64,000 nt of DNA from Volutella citrinella. Its lineage: Eukaryota > Ascomycota > Sordariomycetes > Hypocreales > Nectriaceae. The position numbers were made by a program, and so were the translations under genes. The stretch is from contig JAWZSP010000005.1 of the NCBI GenBank assembly GCA_034401135.1, forward strand, positions 4,278,001-4,342,000, given 5' to 3'. How positions within the stretch are numbered: position 1 is the first letter of the stretch; each line of letters begins with the position of its first letter. The notes beneath the pieces were generated by a model. That model saw only the letters and a list, made by a program, of their open reading frames with translations. It had not been told where the DNA came from and did no database searches. Positions 36,698-47,276 of the stretch are shown here, in pieces.

Positions 36698-39049
36698 ATG
36701 TCTAAATCTGTGTGTATCATCGGTACGTTGCCTGATTCCCCCGTCTCATCCCCAACCTCGGCCTTGGACTCATCACCTCGCAGGCGCCGGCCCCTCCGGC
36801 CTCGTTGCGGCCAGAACACTGCTACAGAATGCGGCGCCAGGTGAGTTTGCCGTCACCGTGCTCGACGCCCAGGACCGCATCGGAGGCCTGTGGCCAACGT
36901 CCAAGTCGGACTCGGGTCGCCAGGTCCACCCGCTCATGGTGGCCAACCAGAGCAAGCACACGATGCAGTTCAGCGAGATGCCGTGGGAGCCCTCGGACCC
37001 CCAGTTCCCCCAGGCCTGGATGGTGGGTCGCTACCTTGAGCGGTACCTCGAGCGCTTCCTCACGCCTCACCCAGACTTCAGTCTCGTCCTCGGGAAGCGC
37101 GTCACTCAGGCGCGGCCCGTGGACGGGGCTGGCTGGGATGTGAGGTTTGGATCGCAGTCGGAGTCGCAGACAAAGCGCTTCGACTACCTGCTGGTCGCGT
37201 CGGGGTACTTTGGCAAGCCCATCATCCCCGAGAGCCTCGCAAAGGAGCACTCGATCCCGGTTGTGCACAGCAGCCAGTACCGAGATCTGGAGACGTTGCT
37301 GTCCAAGGACCGGTCTGGTGGAGGCAAGATCCTGGTCGTGGGCGGCCAGATGTCTGGAGTTGAGATTTCGGGAACCATTGCCGCCCACCTTTCGTCGGCA
37401 GCGAACGCCCCAGATGGCTCAACGATAGCAGATATCGACAAGTATAAGATCCACCACGTCATCCAGAGGCCCATCTGGGTGCTTCCCCTCTACACAAGCC
37501 CCAAGGTAAGCTTTGGTGTCGACTCTAAGATGCTATTGCTGACTGTTTTGCCCAGCCGGCGAGCCCAGCGGCGCCTTTCTGGCCGATCGACTTTGGATCG
37601 TACAACTTGAACAACCGACCGCAGCCGCTGTCAAACACCCAGGGCCACATCACTGAAGACGCGGCGCAAAAGCTGCATTCAGTGTTCCGCGGTGTCGTGG
37701 GGACCGATCAGTCCGAATTCTCGCCGCTGCTAAAGATCGACGAGACCAATACGGACCAGCCGTATCTGGCACTGAGTGAATGGTACTGCGATTTCGTCCG
37801 TGAGGGACTCATTGAGCTTTCGAAAGGAAAGGTCGATGGGCTCGAGGGGACCACGGCGCTGCTGTCTGATGGTACCAAGCTCGAGGACGTTGCTGCCGTC
37901 ATCGTCGCAACAGGCTTCGACCCGTCTCCTTGCCTGAGCTACCTGCCCCAGGACATTCTGCAGACCCTCAAGCACTCGCCTAGGCACCTGGACCAGCCCG
38001 TTGCGCTGGCATTCCATGGCACTCACCATCCTGATGTTCCCAACTTGGGCTTTGTAGGCTTCTACCGGTCGCCTTACTGGGGTGTGATGCAGATGCAGTC
38101 TCGCTTTCTCGCAACGCAGTGGTCTAGCCTTGGGGCTGCTGAGGGTCAGGGGCGGCTGTCCAAGGCCTTCTTGGACAAGCTCGCGAATGACGGCTCCATC
38201 GAGAGAACACTCGGGCTACGGGACGACCCCCGCATCTCACAGTTCCCTATGGGTGACTACATGTATCTGATGAAGGAGTTAAGCGAGGCCCTCTCAATCG
38301 ACATCCAGCCCCCAATGTCGCCGCCGACTCCTGCCCTGCCGCATAACAGCAAGCCGCTGGACCTTCTCACGCCTGCAAGGTACCCGGCACCTAACGACGG
38401 AGCCTCTGAGAAGGAGGGAGCCTTGGTGTCTCTGAAGGACACCAACGAGGTCGCCATCAGTGCCCTGACGACACCCAGATTCGTCGCCCGGGCCGTGTTC
38501 CGCAGCCTTCTTGGCACCTGGCGTCTGGAGCGCGACCTGATCAGCAAGCTCCCCTCGCACCCGAGCGGCCACTTCAGTGGCACGGCGAAGTTCCTGCTGC
38601 GCCAGAAGACGAGCGACGGCCTGCGGTGCGCGGCCAACAGCACAGACGTCGACACCGACACCGCGGACGACGATACGGGCATGGAGTACCTATACATCGA
38701 GGAGGGCGAGTTCAAGACGGAGCAGGGCTTCGGGTTCAAGGCGTCGCGGCGGTACGTGTGGCGGTACGACGAGGCGCGCGACGCGCTGAGCGTGTGGTTC
38801 GCGAAACCCGACGACGTCTCGCGCGCCGACTACCTGTTCCACGAGGTCGAGTTCGCAGGGCCTGAAGAGGCCACGGACAAGGGGTGGGCGGCCAAGGCGG
38901 GCCATCTGTGCATCGACGACTACTACGACGTTAAGTACAACTTTGCGTTCCAGGCGGTCAACCTGCGGAAGTGGGAGATTGAGTACACGGTCAAGGGGCC
39001 CAAGAAGGACTACACGATCAGCGGGACGTATACGCGTCCTACTATCTAG
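36698..39049 (+). CDS. Flavin-containing monooxygenase fused to a DUF6314-like C-terminal domain
   Basis: Predicted FAD/NADPH monooxygenase acting on a soft nucleophile or carbonyl; the substrate is unknown. Exons are 36698..36722, 36784..37505 and 37556..39049, giving 746 aa, well above the 450-550 aa of simple FMOs. The FAD loop GAGPSGL is created by splicing of intron 1. A second Rossmann loop, VVGGQMSGVEI, starts near residue 220, and the ATGFD motif near 410 is typical of FMO/NMO proteins. From about residue 560 onward a separate domain begins (RSLLGTWRLERDLISK), runs through GHFSGTAKFLL and ends at DYTISGTYTRPT. This lipocalin-like pattern fits DUF6314. The fusion is seen directly because one exon spans both parts. 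Confidence 0.85.
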
Positions 39050-39730
39050 CGAAAGCCGATTTTTGTCCAACTTCTGGTTTTGAGGTCCTTCGCGGGCCGA
39101 CCCGGGTTGAGGACATTGCCAGGTGGGGGGGTTTGGCTGGGGCGAGAAATCTCCAGTAGAACAAAAGGGTAAAAGTCCCCTTGATTTTGATTTTCAGTGT
39201 GAATACAAACCATGAAAGTGTTGGCCTATCGATCCTTTAGTCCCTCGACATTTGAGGCTAGAGGTGCCAGAAAAGTTACCACAGGGATTAACTGTAATAC
39301 GTCCCAGGCCTGGGCTTATCACCCAACGGCCTAGTCTGCGGGCGGTCCGAATTGCACTGGACCGGCCGCGGGCGACACACCTGGATGCGGGGAACTCTCG
39401 TTAGATCTATGGTACTAAGCGCTCGGCGGTAACACCCCGGCGTTCCTTGATAAGGGTATAGTAATAATTTATGGAATAGAGACAATCCGCAGCTGAGTTG
39501 GCTGCCTCTTCGGAGGATGCTGACCAGTTCAACGCTCGCTAAGGTGTGGGTTGCTATCGCTATGTGATCATTTTTTCGCAGATAGTGGCTTAAGGTACGG
39601 GCTACGCCCACCCGAGAGGGTGATACCGTCTACCGGCTTGTGCAAGCTGAGAAGCGGTATGCGCGACAATTGGATAGTCGCAGGTTATCACGGAACTGGC
39701 TTGTGGCGGCCAAGCGTTCATAGCGACGTC

Positions 39731-39766
<36 letters not shown>

Positions 39767-41782
39767 ACCGAAGCAGAATTCGGTAAGTGTTGGATTGTTC
39801 AGTGCCGCGAAGCTACCATCTGCTGGATAATGGCTGAGCGCCTCTAGGTCAGAATCCGTGCCAGAACGCGATGATACCGCCGTAGATTATCGGGCTGGGT
39901 AATCATTTGCGGTTGTGCAGTGTGTAGTGAGGATGGTATGATGGTATGACCAGTTGGACGAGGCATTGACGTCAATAATGTCCCTGCTATCTGTGAGTGT
40001 CTTTGATACTGGCCCATCATACTACAAGCAGATTCATAGACAACTACCAGGTCATACTCGTTTCCCCAACAATGCTTAATGCCCAGTGTTGCCCGGTTTT
40101 TGATAGAGCTGAGACCATGTCAATGTAGTCTATCACTGTTCCCCACCTAAGGCGGGAGTCGAGATGTCACCCCAGATGCTCATTTTGGTGCCCCCTGAGG
40201 TGTCCTCTCTGACAGCGGGTGGCGGAGTCGGATTGACATCGGAGGGTTAGCGACAGAAATGCTGGGTGATGTGTAGTTTTCCGTGCCCTTCATGTAAGTG
40301 TGTTGTGTGTGTGCAAGCAAATGACCACCAGACGTCGTCCAAAGCTGTCTCTCAGACCGCCCCCCTGCGAACAAACTTGATATCTGATATCCAGACGACG
40401 TACCTGCTTGATTCATGCCCCTGGCCCATGTCGGCGCAGCTGCAAGATACACGCAAGATTAAAAACTGCCGATTCTGCGAGTCGGCTCATGAATCACGGT
40501 ATCCTGCGAAAAGGGTCCCCGTGCGCCGGGGCCCATCTCGCCCGTTGAGATGGGCGGCGGCCACCAATCGGCGCGTCTTCCAGCTCGGTAGAGGGCCCGT
40601 GAAGGTTTGGGAGTGGTGGTGGGCTGGACAGGTGACAGGGGCTGGCGACTGACACGCCAGGGAAGCCGGAAACGGACAGGGGAGGCGGTGGCAGCTGGGT
40701 CGGTGTGATACGAGATGAGATGGATCGATGGATCGATGGTTCGTAGCTTGCTGGTTGCTCCTGAAACAAAGGCCGGGAGAGTGCCTTGATGGATGTGTTG
40801 ATTGCTATTGATTGTCTGCCTCCTTGAAGGGGGATGGTGATGCAACGGACACAAATATGTGTGTTGTTTGGTGGCCTTCTATGGCTGGTGGCCCTGTAAG
40901 CGTAGTCGGCAGCCCTGGAAAAATGACAGGCTGGGGCGTGCAGTGGTGGCCGCCCCCTGAACGGCGGGCTGCAGGTGGAGTGCATAAGGTACAGATTGGA
41001 TCTGATCTGTTTGTCTTGCCGCCGCGCAGAGGATGATTAATGCGCGCAGTTTGGAGCTATAATTACACTCTGTACGAGACACACATGGTCGGTATCGAAT
41101 GGGAGGCGTTGGATGGGGCTCCGTATCTGTCGATCGTGGCATCTTGGCTTACATCGTCTTGTGGCCTCATAAGGAGTATAGGTGCTAGTAAGCTACAGTG
41201 ATTGCTGCATCGGCTGAGGCACAGCCCCGCCAGCCACCCGGCACCCATCTGGTCCAGCAATCAATGAAGCCAGAACGTGAGTCAACCGACTAGTCAGGGT
41301 TGGCTGGGCCGTGTGCGCCCGTGTCGTGTCAGGCTGCGACGCCCGAGCTTGGCGCTCCATCATATTGGCATGGCCTGATTGTCGAAGCACTGGGCATCGC
41401 ACATGTCTGCCATCTTCCTGTCTGGGCCGGGGGCTGTCATGACGCCTTGGGCCTCTGTCGGTGTGCAAAGGGGGGCTGGTGGGTATTTATTCTCGGTCAG
41501 CCCCGTTTCCGGCCATGCCAGATGCCAAGGTGACTCCATCCACAGAACCCAGACAGCCTGAGCTTTACCTGTTGAGGCGTTAAGCTACAGCAGAGCAACC
41601 CCGCAGCACCCAGCCAAGCTCCCCCACCATTACGTGCCTTCCTTACCTTGCTTTAACCCGACCACCTCCCTCTCGACCTCTTCCTCCTCCCCTCTCTCGC
41701 TCACCTCCCACTGTCGTACAGACACCCTCTGTTTCTACCCCCCTCCTCTACTCTTAATCATCACCCTCCCCATACCGCCACT
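39050..41782. other. Long gene-poor region
   Basis: About 2.7 kb with no supportable gene on either strand. Small direct repeats include GATGGTAT near 39933 and GGATCGAT near 40723. The last 200 bp are CT-rich and form the leader of the dehydrogenase gene. Confidence 0.4.
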
Positions 41783-42829
41783 ATGAAGGTCTCCGTCTTC
41801 AGCGCCAAGCCGTACGACAAGACGTACCTCGCGGCCGTCCTCGAGGACAAGTACGCCTCGTCGGGCATCGAGCTCGTCTTCCACGAGTTCGCCCTCACCA
41901 ACGACACCGTCTCCATCGCCGAGGGCGCTGAGGCCGTCTGCGCCTTCGTCAACGACACGCTCAACTCGGACGTGCTGACGTCGCTGCGCCAGCTGGGCAT
42001 CCGCGCTATCCTGATGCGCTGCGCCGGCTACAACAACGTCGACCTCGATACGGCCCAGCGCCTCGGCATCATGGTCGCCAACGTGCCGTCCTACTCGCCC
42101 GAGGCCGTCGCCGAGTTCGCCGTCGCCCTCATCCAGACGCTCAACCGCAAGACGCACCGCGCCTACAACCGAGTGCGCGAGGGCAACTTTGCGCTCGACG
42201 GCCTGCTCGGCAAGACGCTCAGCGGCAAGACGGTCGGCATCGTCGGCGTCGGCAAGATTGGCCTGGCCACGGCCCGCATCATGAGGGGCTTCGGCTGCCG
42301 CCTGCTCGCCTACGACCCCTTCCCCTCGCCCGCCTTTGAGGAGTACGGCGAGTACCGCTCACTCGAGGACTTGCTGCCTGAGTGCGACATTGTCAGCTTG
42401 CACTGCCCCCTCATGGACAAGACTCGCCGCATCATCAACCCAGATACGCTGGCCCTCATGAAGCGCGGCGCCATGCTCGTCAACACGTCCCGTGGCGGCC
42501 TCATCGACACCGAGGCCGTCATCTCCTCCCTCAAGGACGGCCAGGTCGGCGGCCTGGCCCTCGATGTCTACGAGGCCGAGGGCGAGCTCTTCTACAACGA
42601 CCACTCGTCCCACATCATCCAGGATGATATGCTCATGCGCCTCATGACCTTCCCCAACGTCGTCGTCTGCGGCCACCAGGCCTTCTTCACCGAGGAGGCC
42701 CTCACCGAGATTGCAGAATGCACCCTGCGCAACCTCGAGGAGTGGATGGACAGGAAGACGAGCACCAACTCGCTCACCCAGGACCTCAAGATCCGCCGTC
42801 GCGACTCCCTGCCCGTCCGCGCCATCTGA
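41783..42829 (+). CDS. D-lactate dehydrogenase-like 2-hydroxyacid dehydrogenase
   Basis: NAD-dependent oxidoreductase of the D-isomer 2-hydroxyacid family, probably converting pyruvate to D-lactate in the cytosol; related 2-oxo acids are possible substrates. Single exon of 348 aa, close to bacterial LdhA (about 330 aa). The N-terminal catalytic part has MRCAGYNNVDL. The NAD loop is GIVGVGKIGLATA (residues about 150-165). Catalytic residues are visible: Arg in NTSRGGLID, Glu in LDVYEAEGE, and His in VCGHQAFFTEEAL, the last motif being typical of LdhA-like enzymes. The absence of introns and the strong GC bias set it somewhat apart from its multi-exon neighbours, so an old bacterial origin is possible but not shown. 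Confidence 0.9.
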   Translation: MKVSVFSAKPYDKTYLAAVLEDKYASSGIELVFHEFALTNDTVSIAEGAEAVCAFVNDTLNSDVLTSLRQLGIRAILMRCAGYNNVDLDTAQRLGIMVANVPSYSPEAVAEFAVALIQTLNRKTHRAYNRVREGNFALDGLLGKTLSGKTVGIVGVGKIGLATARIMRGFGCRLLAYDPFPSPAFEEYGEYRSLEDLLPECDIVSLHCPLMDKTRRIINPDTLALMKRGAMLVNTSRGGLIDTEAVISSLKDGQVGGLALDVYEAEGELFYNDHSSHIIQDDMLMRLMTFPNVVVCGHQAFFTEEALTEIAECTLRNLEEWMDRKTSTNSLTQDLKIRRRDSLPVRAI

Positions 42830-43952
42830 TTCGATTCTCCTGCAGTGCGACAAGCAGGCTGGTTCCTCTCTCTCTCCCCTTGTCCTTTCTCAACTAGAAT
42901 TGTCGTATACGAGATCACAGGAGGATCCACATTGGCCGTTATTTCTCAGTCTTTCCAGTCTCTTCAGTCTTTGTTTGTTTCCCTCTCGTCTTTGTCATGG
43001 AATGACGCTAGCTCCGTCAAGTCATGATCATCACACCACCAGTTCCTGGCCGGACGCGTGGGACGGCACGGTTTTGTAGCCCACTTTTGGCCGGACTAGG
43101 GGGCCCAGGGCTGGCATCCCTGCGGCGCCATGTGTCCCTCATGTGGGCCGCGAGGCGCTCATGCCATGCCATGCCATCTGAGGGTTCGCGGATCTGTCCA
43201 CGCTGTTCCCGAGCATTGCCGATGCGCGCAGCAGCACGTCCCGCTCCCCTGGAATCCCAGACTCTCGGGCTCGGGGCCTGGCGTTGTTGCTTTTTTGCTG
43301 ACGAACCCGCGTCTTACTGCTACTTTGCCCTGCTTTCTTGTTTATTTATTACTTTCCCCTGTCATGTTTTTTTTATCACTACCCACTGGCATACACAAAT
43401 TCTGCTCCCTTTTTACATAACGACCTAAAAGTACGACAACGGATTATAGACAAACTGGTGGGTATAACTGGGGCAAGACCAATGCGTGTGTCTTTGTCTG
43501 GGATGGAAAGGGAAATACCCGGGCTATGGAAGCGGAGCCGTAGCATGATGACACACAAATACCAACACTTGTTCCAAACAAATGACTCTTTCTGTCTGTA
43601 TTATATTGTGTCTATAATTTTTTCTATGCAATGTAAACAGTATGCTAAAGCAAATCAGGGTATAATGACCACGCGAGACGCAGCAAAACAAAACCAATGG
43701 GTGAGTGCTGCCGTGGCCTACCAGTCTATGGGGCCCTGCCAACCGAACCGCCGTGGGCCGATTCCATGTCTATAGTGTTCCGATTCTATCCGATTCCCAT
43801 GAGGACGACGAATGAAATCTAATTATGCGTGTTGGTCCAAGTTCTATGGGCCTTGATTCAACCACCACCAGCACTGCCTGTCGATATTCGAGGTTATTCC
43901 ACCACCTTTTCTCTCACGAGGGCCGGAGTTTGGCGGAGACAGAGCCTATCGA
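42830..43952. other. Convergent 3' region
   Basis: No gene seen. It holds the 3' regions of the dehydrogenase (+) and the MFS gene (-), with T-rich and AT-rich runs near 43340-43430 and 43590-43640. Confidence 0.45.
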
Positions 43953-45907
43953 CTACGCCTTGGCCACGTTCTTGACCTTCTCGACGTCGTCGGGCCTGGG
44001 GTCCTCGTCGTCGCCAGCGTAGGCGAACTTGCTGCGCTCACGGATCTTGGCGCCGTACTTCCAGAAGAGAAAGGGGATGGCACAGCAGGCAAGGCTAATG
44101 AAAGCCAGCAGGGTCGAGGCCCACTGGTCGCCCATGCGGGTGTACATCTGGTCAGTGAAGAGGACGACGGCGGCGCCCCAGAAGCTGCGCAGGAACGTCT
44201 TGGCGGCGAGGGCCGAGGCGGCCTGGTGCTGGTACGAGTCGACGAGGTAGTTGTTGGCCGAGTTGTAGAGGAAGATGAAGCCGAAGCCGACGGGGAAGCC
44301 ACCCATGGCGGGGCCAGCCCAGGAGAGGTGCGTGTACGAGGTCCAGGCGAAGATGAAGAGGCCGATGGGGATGAACCAACACGACGCCATCATGGGGATG
44401 AGGCGCATCTCGGCGGGCGGCTTGCCGTTGTAGCGATGCACCATCTTGATGTAGTGCTTGTTGACGAGGGGCGAGCACAGGGCCGAGAGCACGACGCCGA
44501 CGGCCACGGGGATGAACATGAGGCCCGTCTTGCCGGCCGAGTAGCCCTTGCCCTTCTGGTAGATGATGGGGAAGGCGATGAAGAACATGTAGAGCAGGCC
44601 GTACAGCACGCTCATGTACAGCGTGATGAGGAAGACGATGAGCTCGCCGAAGAGCAACTGGAACGGCCGGATGAGGAAGATGCCCAGCCGCTCCGACAGG
44701 GGCCGCATGTCGAGCTCCTGCTCCGTGACGTGGTCGAGCTCGCCCGTCTCCTTGCGCAGCTTGGCTGCTCGCCGGGCTAGGATGGTGGGTGCGTACGTCT
44801 CGGGCACGGTGAAGGTGATGAGGAACCAGACGGCGCCGGCGAGGATGAGCTGGATCCAGTACAGCCAGCGCCAGCCCTTGGCATCGGCGAGGTAGCCACC
44901 AACGAGGGGACCGACTGGGGGATGTCAGTGATGAAGACTAACGATGATGAAGGAGGAGACTCACTGGCAGGACCGAGAAAGGGGGCGGCGGAAAAGGCAG
45001 CCATGGGGACACCACGCTCCTCGTTCCTCCACAGATCGGCGAGAGTGCCGCCGACGAGCGTCATGGGCGCCGAGAAGGCGATGCCGTCAATGGCACGACA
45101 CACGAGCAGCGTCTCAATGTTCTTTGCAACGGCACACGGGATGATGAAGACGACGGCGAGCAGCAGTGTCGATCCACTACGACTGTCAGTGACATACTCT
45201 CACGAGATATAGCAACACGAGACTTACTAGATGATGCGGCGTCCGTAAATCTCCGACAGCGGCGCAAACGCCATGGGCCCGACACCGAAGCCGACGACGA
45301 AGAAGGTGATGCTCAGCAGCGCCACCTCTTTGCTGGCTCCGAGATCGTGCTGCACGCCCTCGAGGTCAGCAGTGATGACCGACGACGCGAGCGCCACGAC
45401 GAAGCACGTCAGCGCAACCATCATGGTGCACCACCACTTGAACGCCTTGGACCAATTCTTGGGGTTCTCCTTGTCGCCCGGCGTGAACGTGACGAGCTTG
45501 TACCGCCGCTCCGCACCGTCGCTGTCCTCGGCCGCGCCGTTGGCCCTGCTCTGGGCGCGGGCTAGCGCTGCTACGGCGGGGGACTGCACGGGGCCGGGGA
45601 TCTGGCCGCCGGGGACCTCGACGCGGTACTCGTCCATGTTGGCGTTGTTGCTGAGCGTGCGGTACGGCAGGTCAATGTCCAGGTCCGGGTCGCGGGCCTC
45701 CTTTGTCGACGCGCGGGCGAGGGGTGCGCCGCCGGCCTGCTGGCCCCGGGACCCGGAGCGGGAGCGGGAGAGGGAGAAGGAGCGCGAGTGGCGGGCTGGT
45801 GCTTGCGTTGTTGTCTTGATGGGTGCGAACGAGGGGGTTGCGTTGGGCTCGTCCTTGTCGGACTCACCGGGGAGGGTGGCCGACGATGATGATGAGGCTG
45901 ATGCCAT
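43953..45907 (-). CDS. MFS transporter, DHA1 drug:H+ antiporter / polyamine type
   Basis: Twelve-helix plasma-membrane exporter; candidates are polyamines, drugs or toxins, but the substrate is not readable. Exons are complement(43953..44914, 44965..45176, 45228..45907), giving 617 aa. A disordered N-tail of about 150 residues with an Arg/Ser run ([15 protein letters not shown]) precedes the core. [12 protein letters not shown] marks the entry to TM1, a common DHA1 hallmark. The loop after TM2 carries PLSEIYGRR, the motif A region. TM4-5 hold [18 protein letters not shown], and after intron 2 come [10 protein letters not shown] and [13 protein letters not shown]. The long central loop includes [15 protein letters not shown]. 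The C-terminus is charged and acidic. Confidence 0.9.
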
Positions 45908-47276
45908 GATGGGGGATGTAAGGGGAGCAAGAAGGGAGAAATGATAAAGAGCCGAGACAGTAGTAAAGGGGCAGATCAAGTAGAGTCAGAAGCAAATACC
46001 ACTCTGACACGAAGCCAAACACACTGGTGATGTCCCCTTCTTCCATCTCGCCCTGCCACCGGGGGACCCGCCGATATATATACTTGCCTCCCCGGCAGCC
46101 CAGTGCAGCCAACGGATAGTAGCCGAAGCTCCAGCCGAAGCCAGGCACCATCGTCGGCCCTCGATAGCAAAAATCCTGCCCAAAGAAGGGCTGTCTCAGA
46201 CACCAACACCCCGTCCTATTCCCATGACACACGCCTCACGCCCCTCCCCGGCCCAGCCCTGGCCCAACCAGATGCCAGATCCCAAGATGAGTCGCCCGGA
46301 AACCGGCCGCACACCCAGCGAAAACAGTGGGTTGCCCGTCCCAAGGCCCCACTCGTCCTGCGAACTTGGGAGCCATGACGAGAGCCCCTCCCGGCACACT
46401 GTGGGTCCTGGCAATCGGGAGTGCGAGGGGGGGTCACGCTCCAGCGAACAAATCTGGCAGCGCAGCATCCAGATTGCGGCTCCAAAGGAAAAAATAGTGG
46501 CCAATCGACGCCCTGCGGCCGCCACGAGAGTGGGGGTGCCACAGGGCATGGCTGTCGGTGGAGCCGCATCTAAGGCTCCACCAGTCCAGCCCGCTGCCGT
46601 CATTACCCTCTCCCTCTCTCCTCTCGTCGTGCTCTCTGCACCATGATTGTGCGCCCTCGTAGATAACTCGGCAAGTTTGGGGCCACTTTTCGCACCCGGG
46701 TCCCCATTTCAAAACTCTGCTCTGGGAAGCCCGCGCGCACGACCGCCACCTGACTGAGATTGGGCGTCTCCCCCTGATGCTGACTTGGCCCCCTTGTGCC
46801 GCGCTGCTCGCTGTGTTGCCGTTTCCTCCCCGCGCCTGTTGCTGTCTCGCCCGCCGTGCCCAGCCCGTTGAGCCCTCCCCGGTGTGGGTTTTGCTGCTCC
46901 GTGGCCCAGCCCTCAATCGCACCCGCTGTGCCGAATTCTCGCCGGACACCACGGACCCACTCTGCAGCGCCCGGCTCCGGAGTGGGGCCCATTGCCCGAA
47001 GGGGGTGCCGAAGGGGATCCGCTTCGCCGTTATCGGGAATAACAATGGGTGGCCTCGAAGCTAGGGTAGGGGAATATCCGGCAATAATTCGCGGTACATT
47101 TTACCGGGATGTGCCCTGCTTCGAACAATTTAGTGCACAAACTAGCCCTGTGTTACTGTGACTGTCTCATAATACTACTCATCATCATTCTCGTCTCATC
47201 CCATCACCACTACCCCCAGGTTTACTTTCCCCTTCTCTCCCTTGCTCCCCTTCCAATCTTCCAGAACCTGCCAGCC
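45908..47276. other. Intergenic, promoter of the DHA1-type MFS gene
   Basis: No supported gene. It carries the TATA-like run at 46074-46082 and GC-rich sequence from 46,200 to 47,050. Confidence 0.4.
46074..46082 (-). promoter_or_regulatory. TATA-like element upstream of the DHA1-type MFS gene
   Basis: An alternating TA run (ATATATATA) 167 bp upstream of the minus-strand start codon at 45907, a plausible distance for a fungal TATA box. No further operator recognised. Confidence 0.35.

Noticed and set aside
39050..41782. Possible transposon or rRNA copy in the long gene-poor region
   Set aside because: I found no transposase-like frame, no terminal repeats and no match to the 5S rRNA pattern I know.
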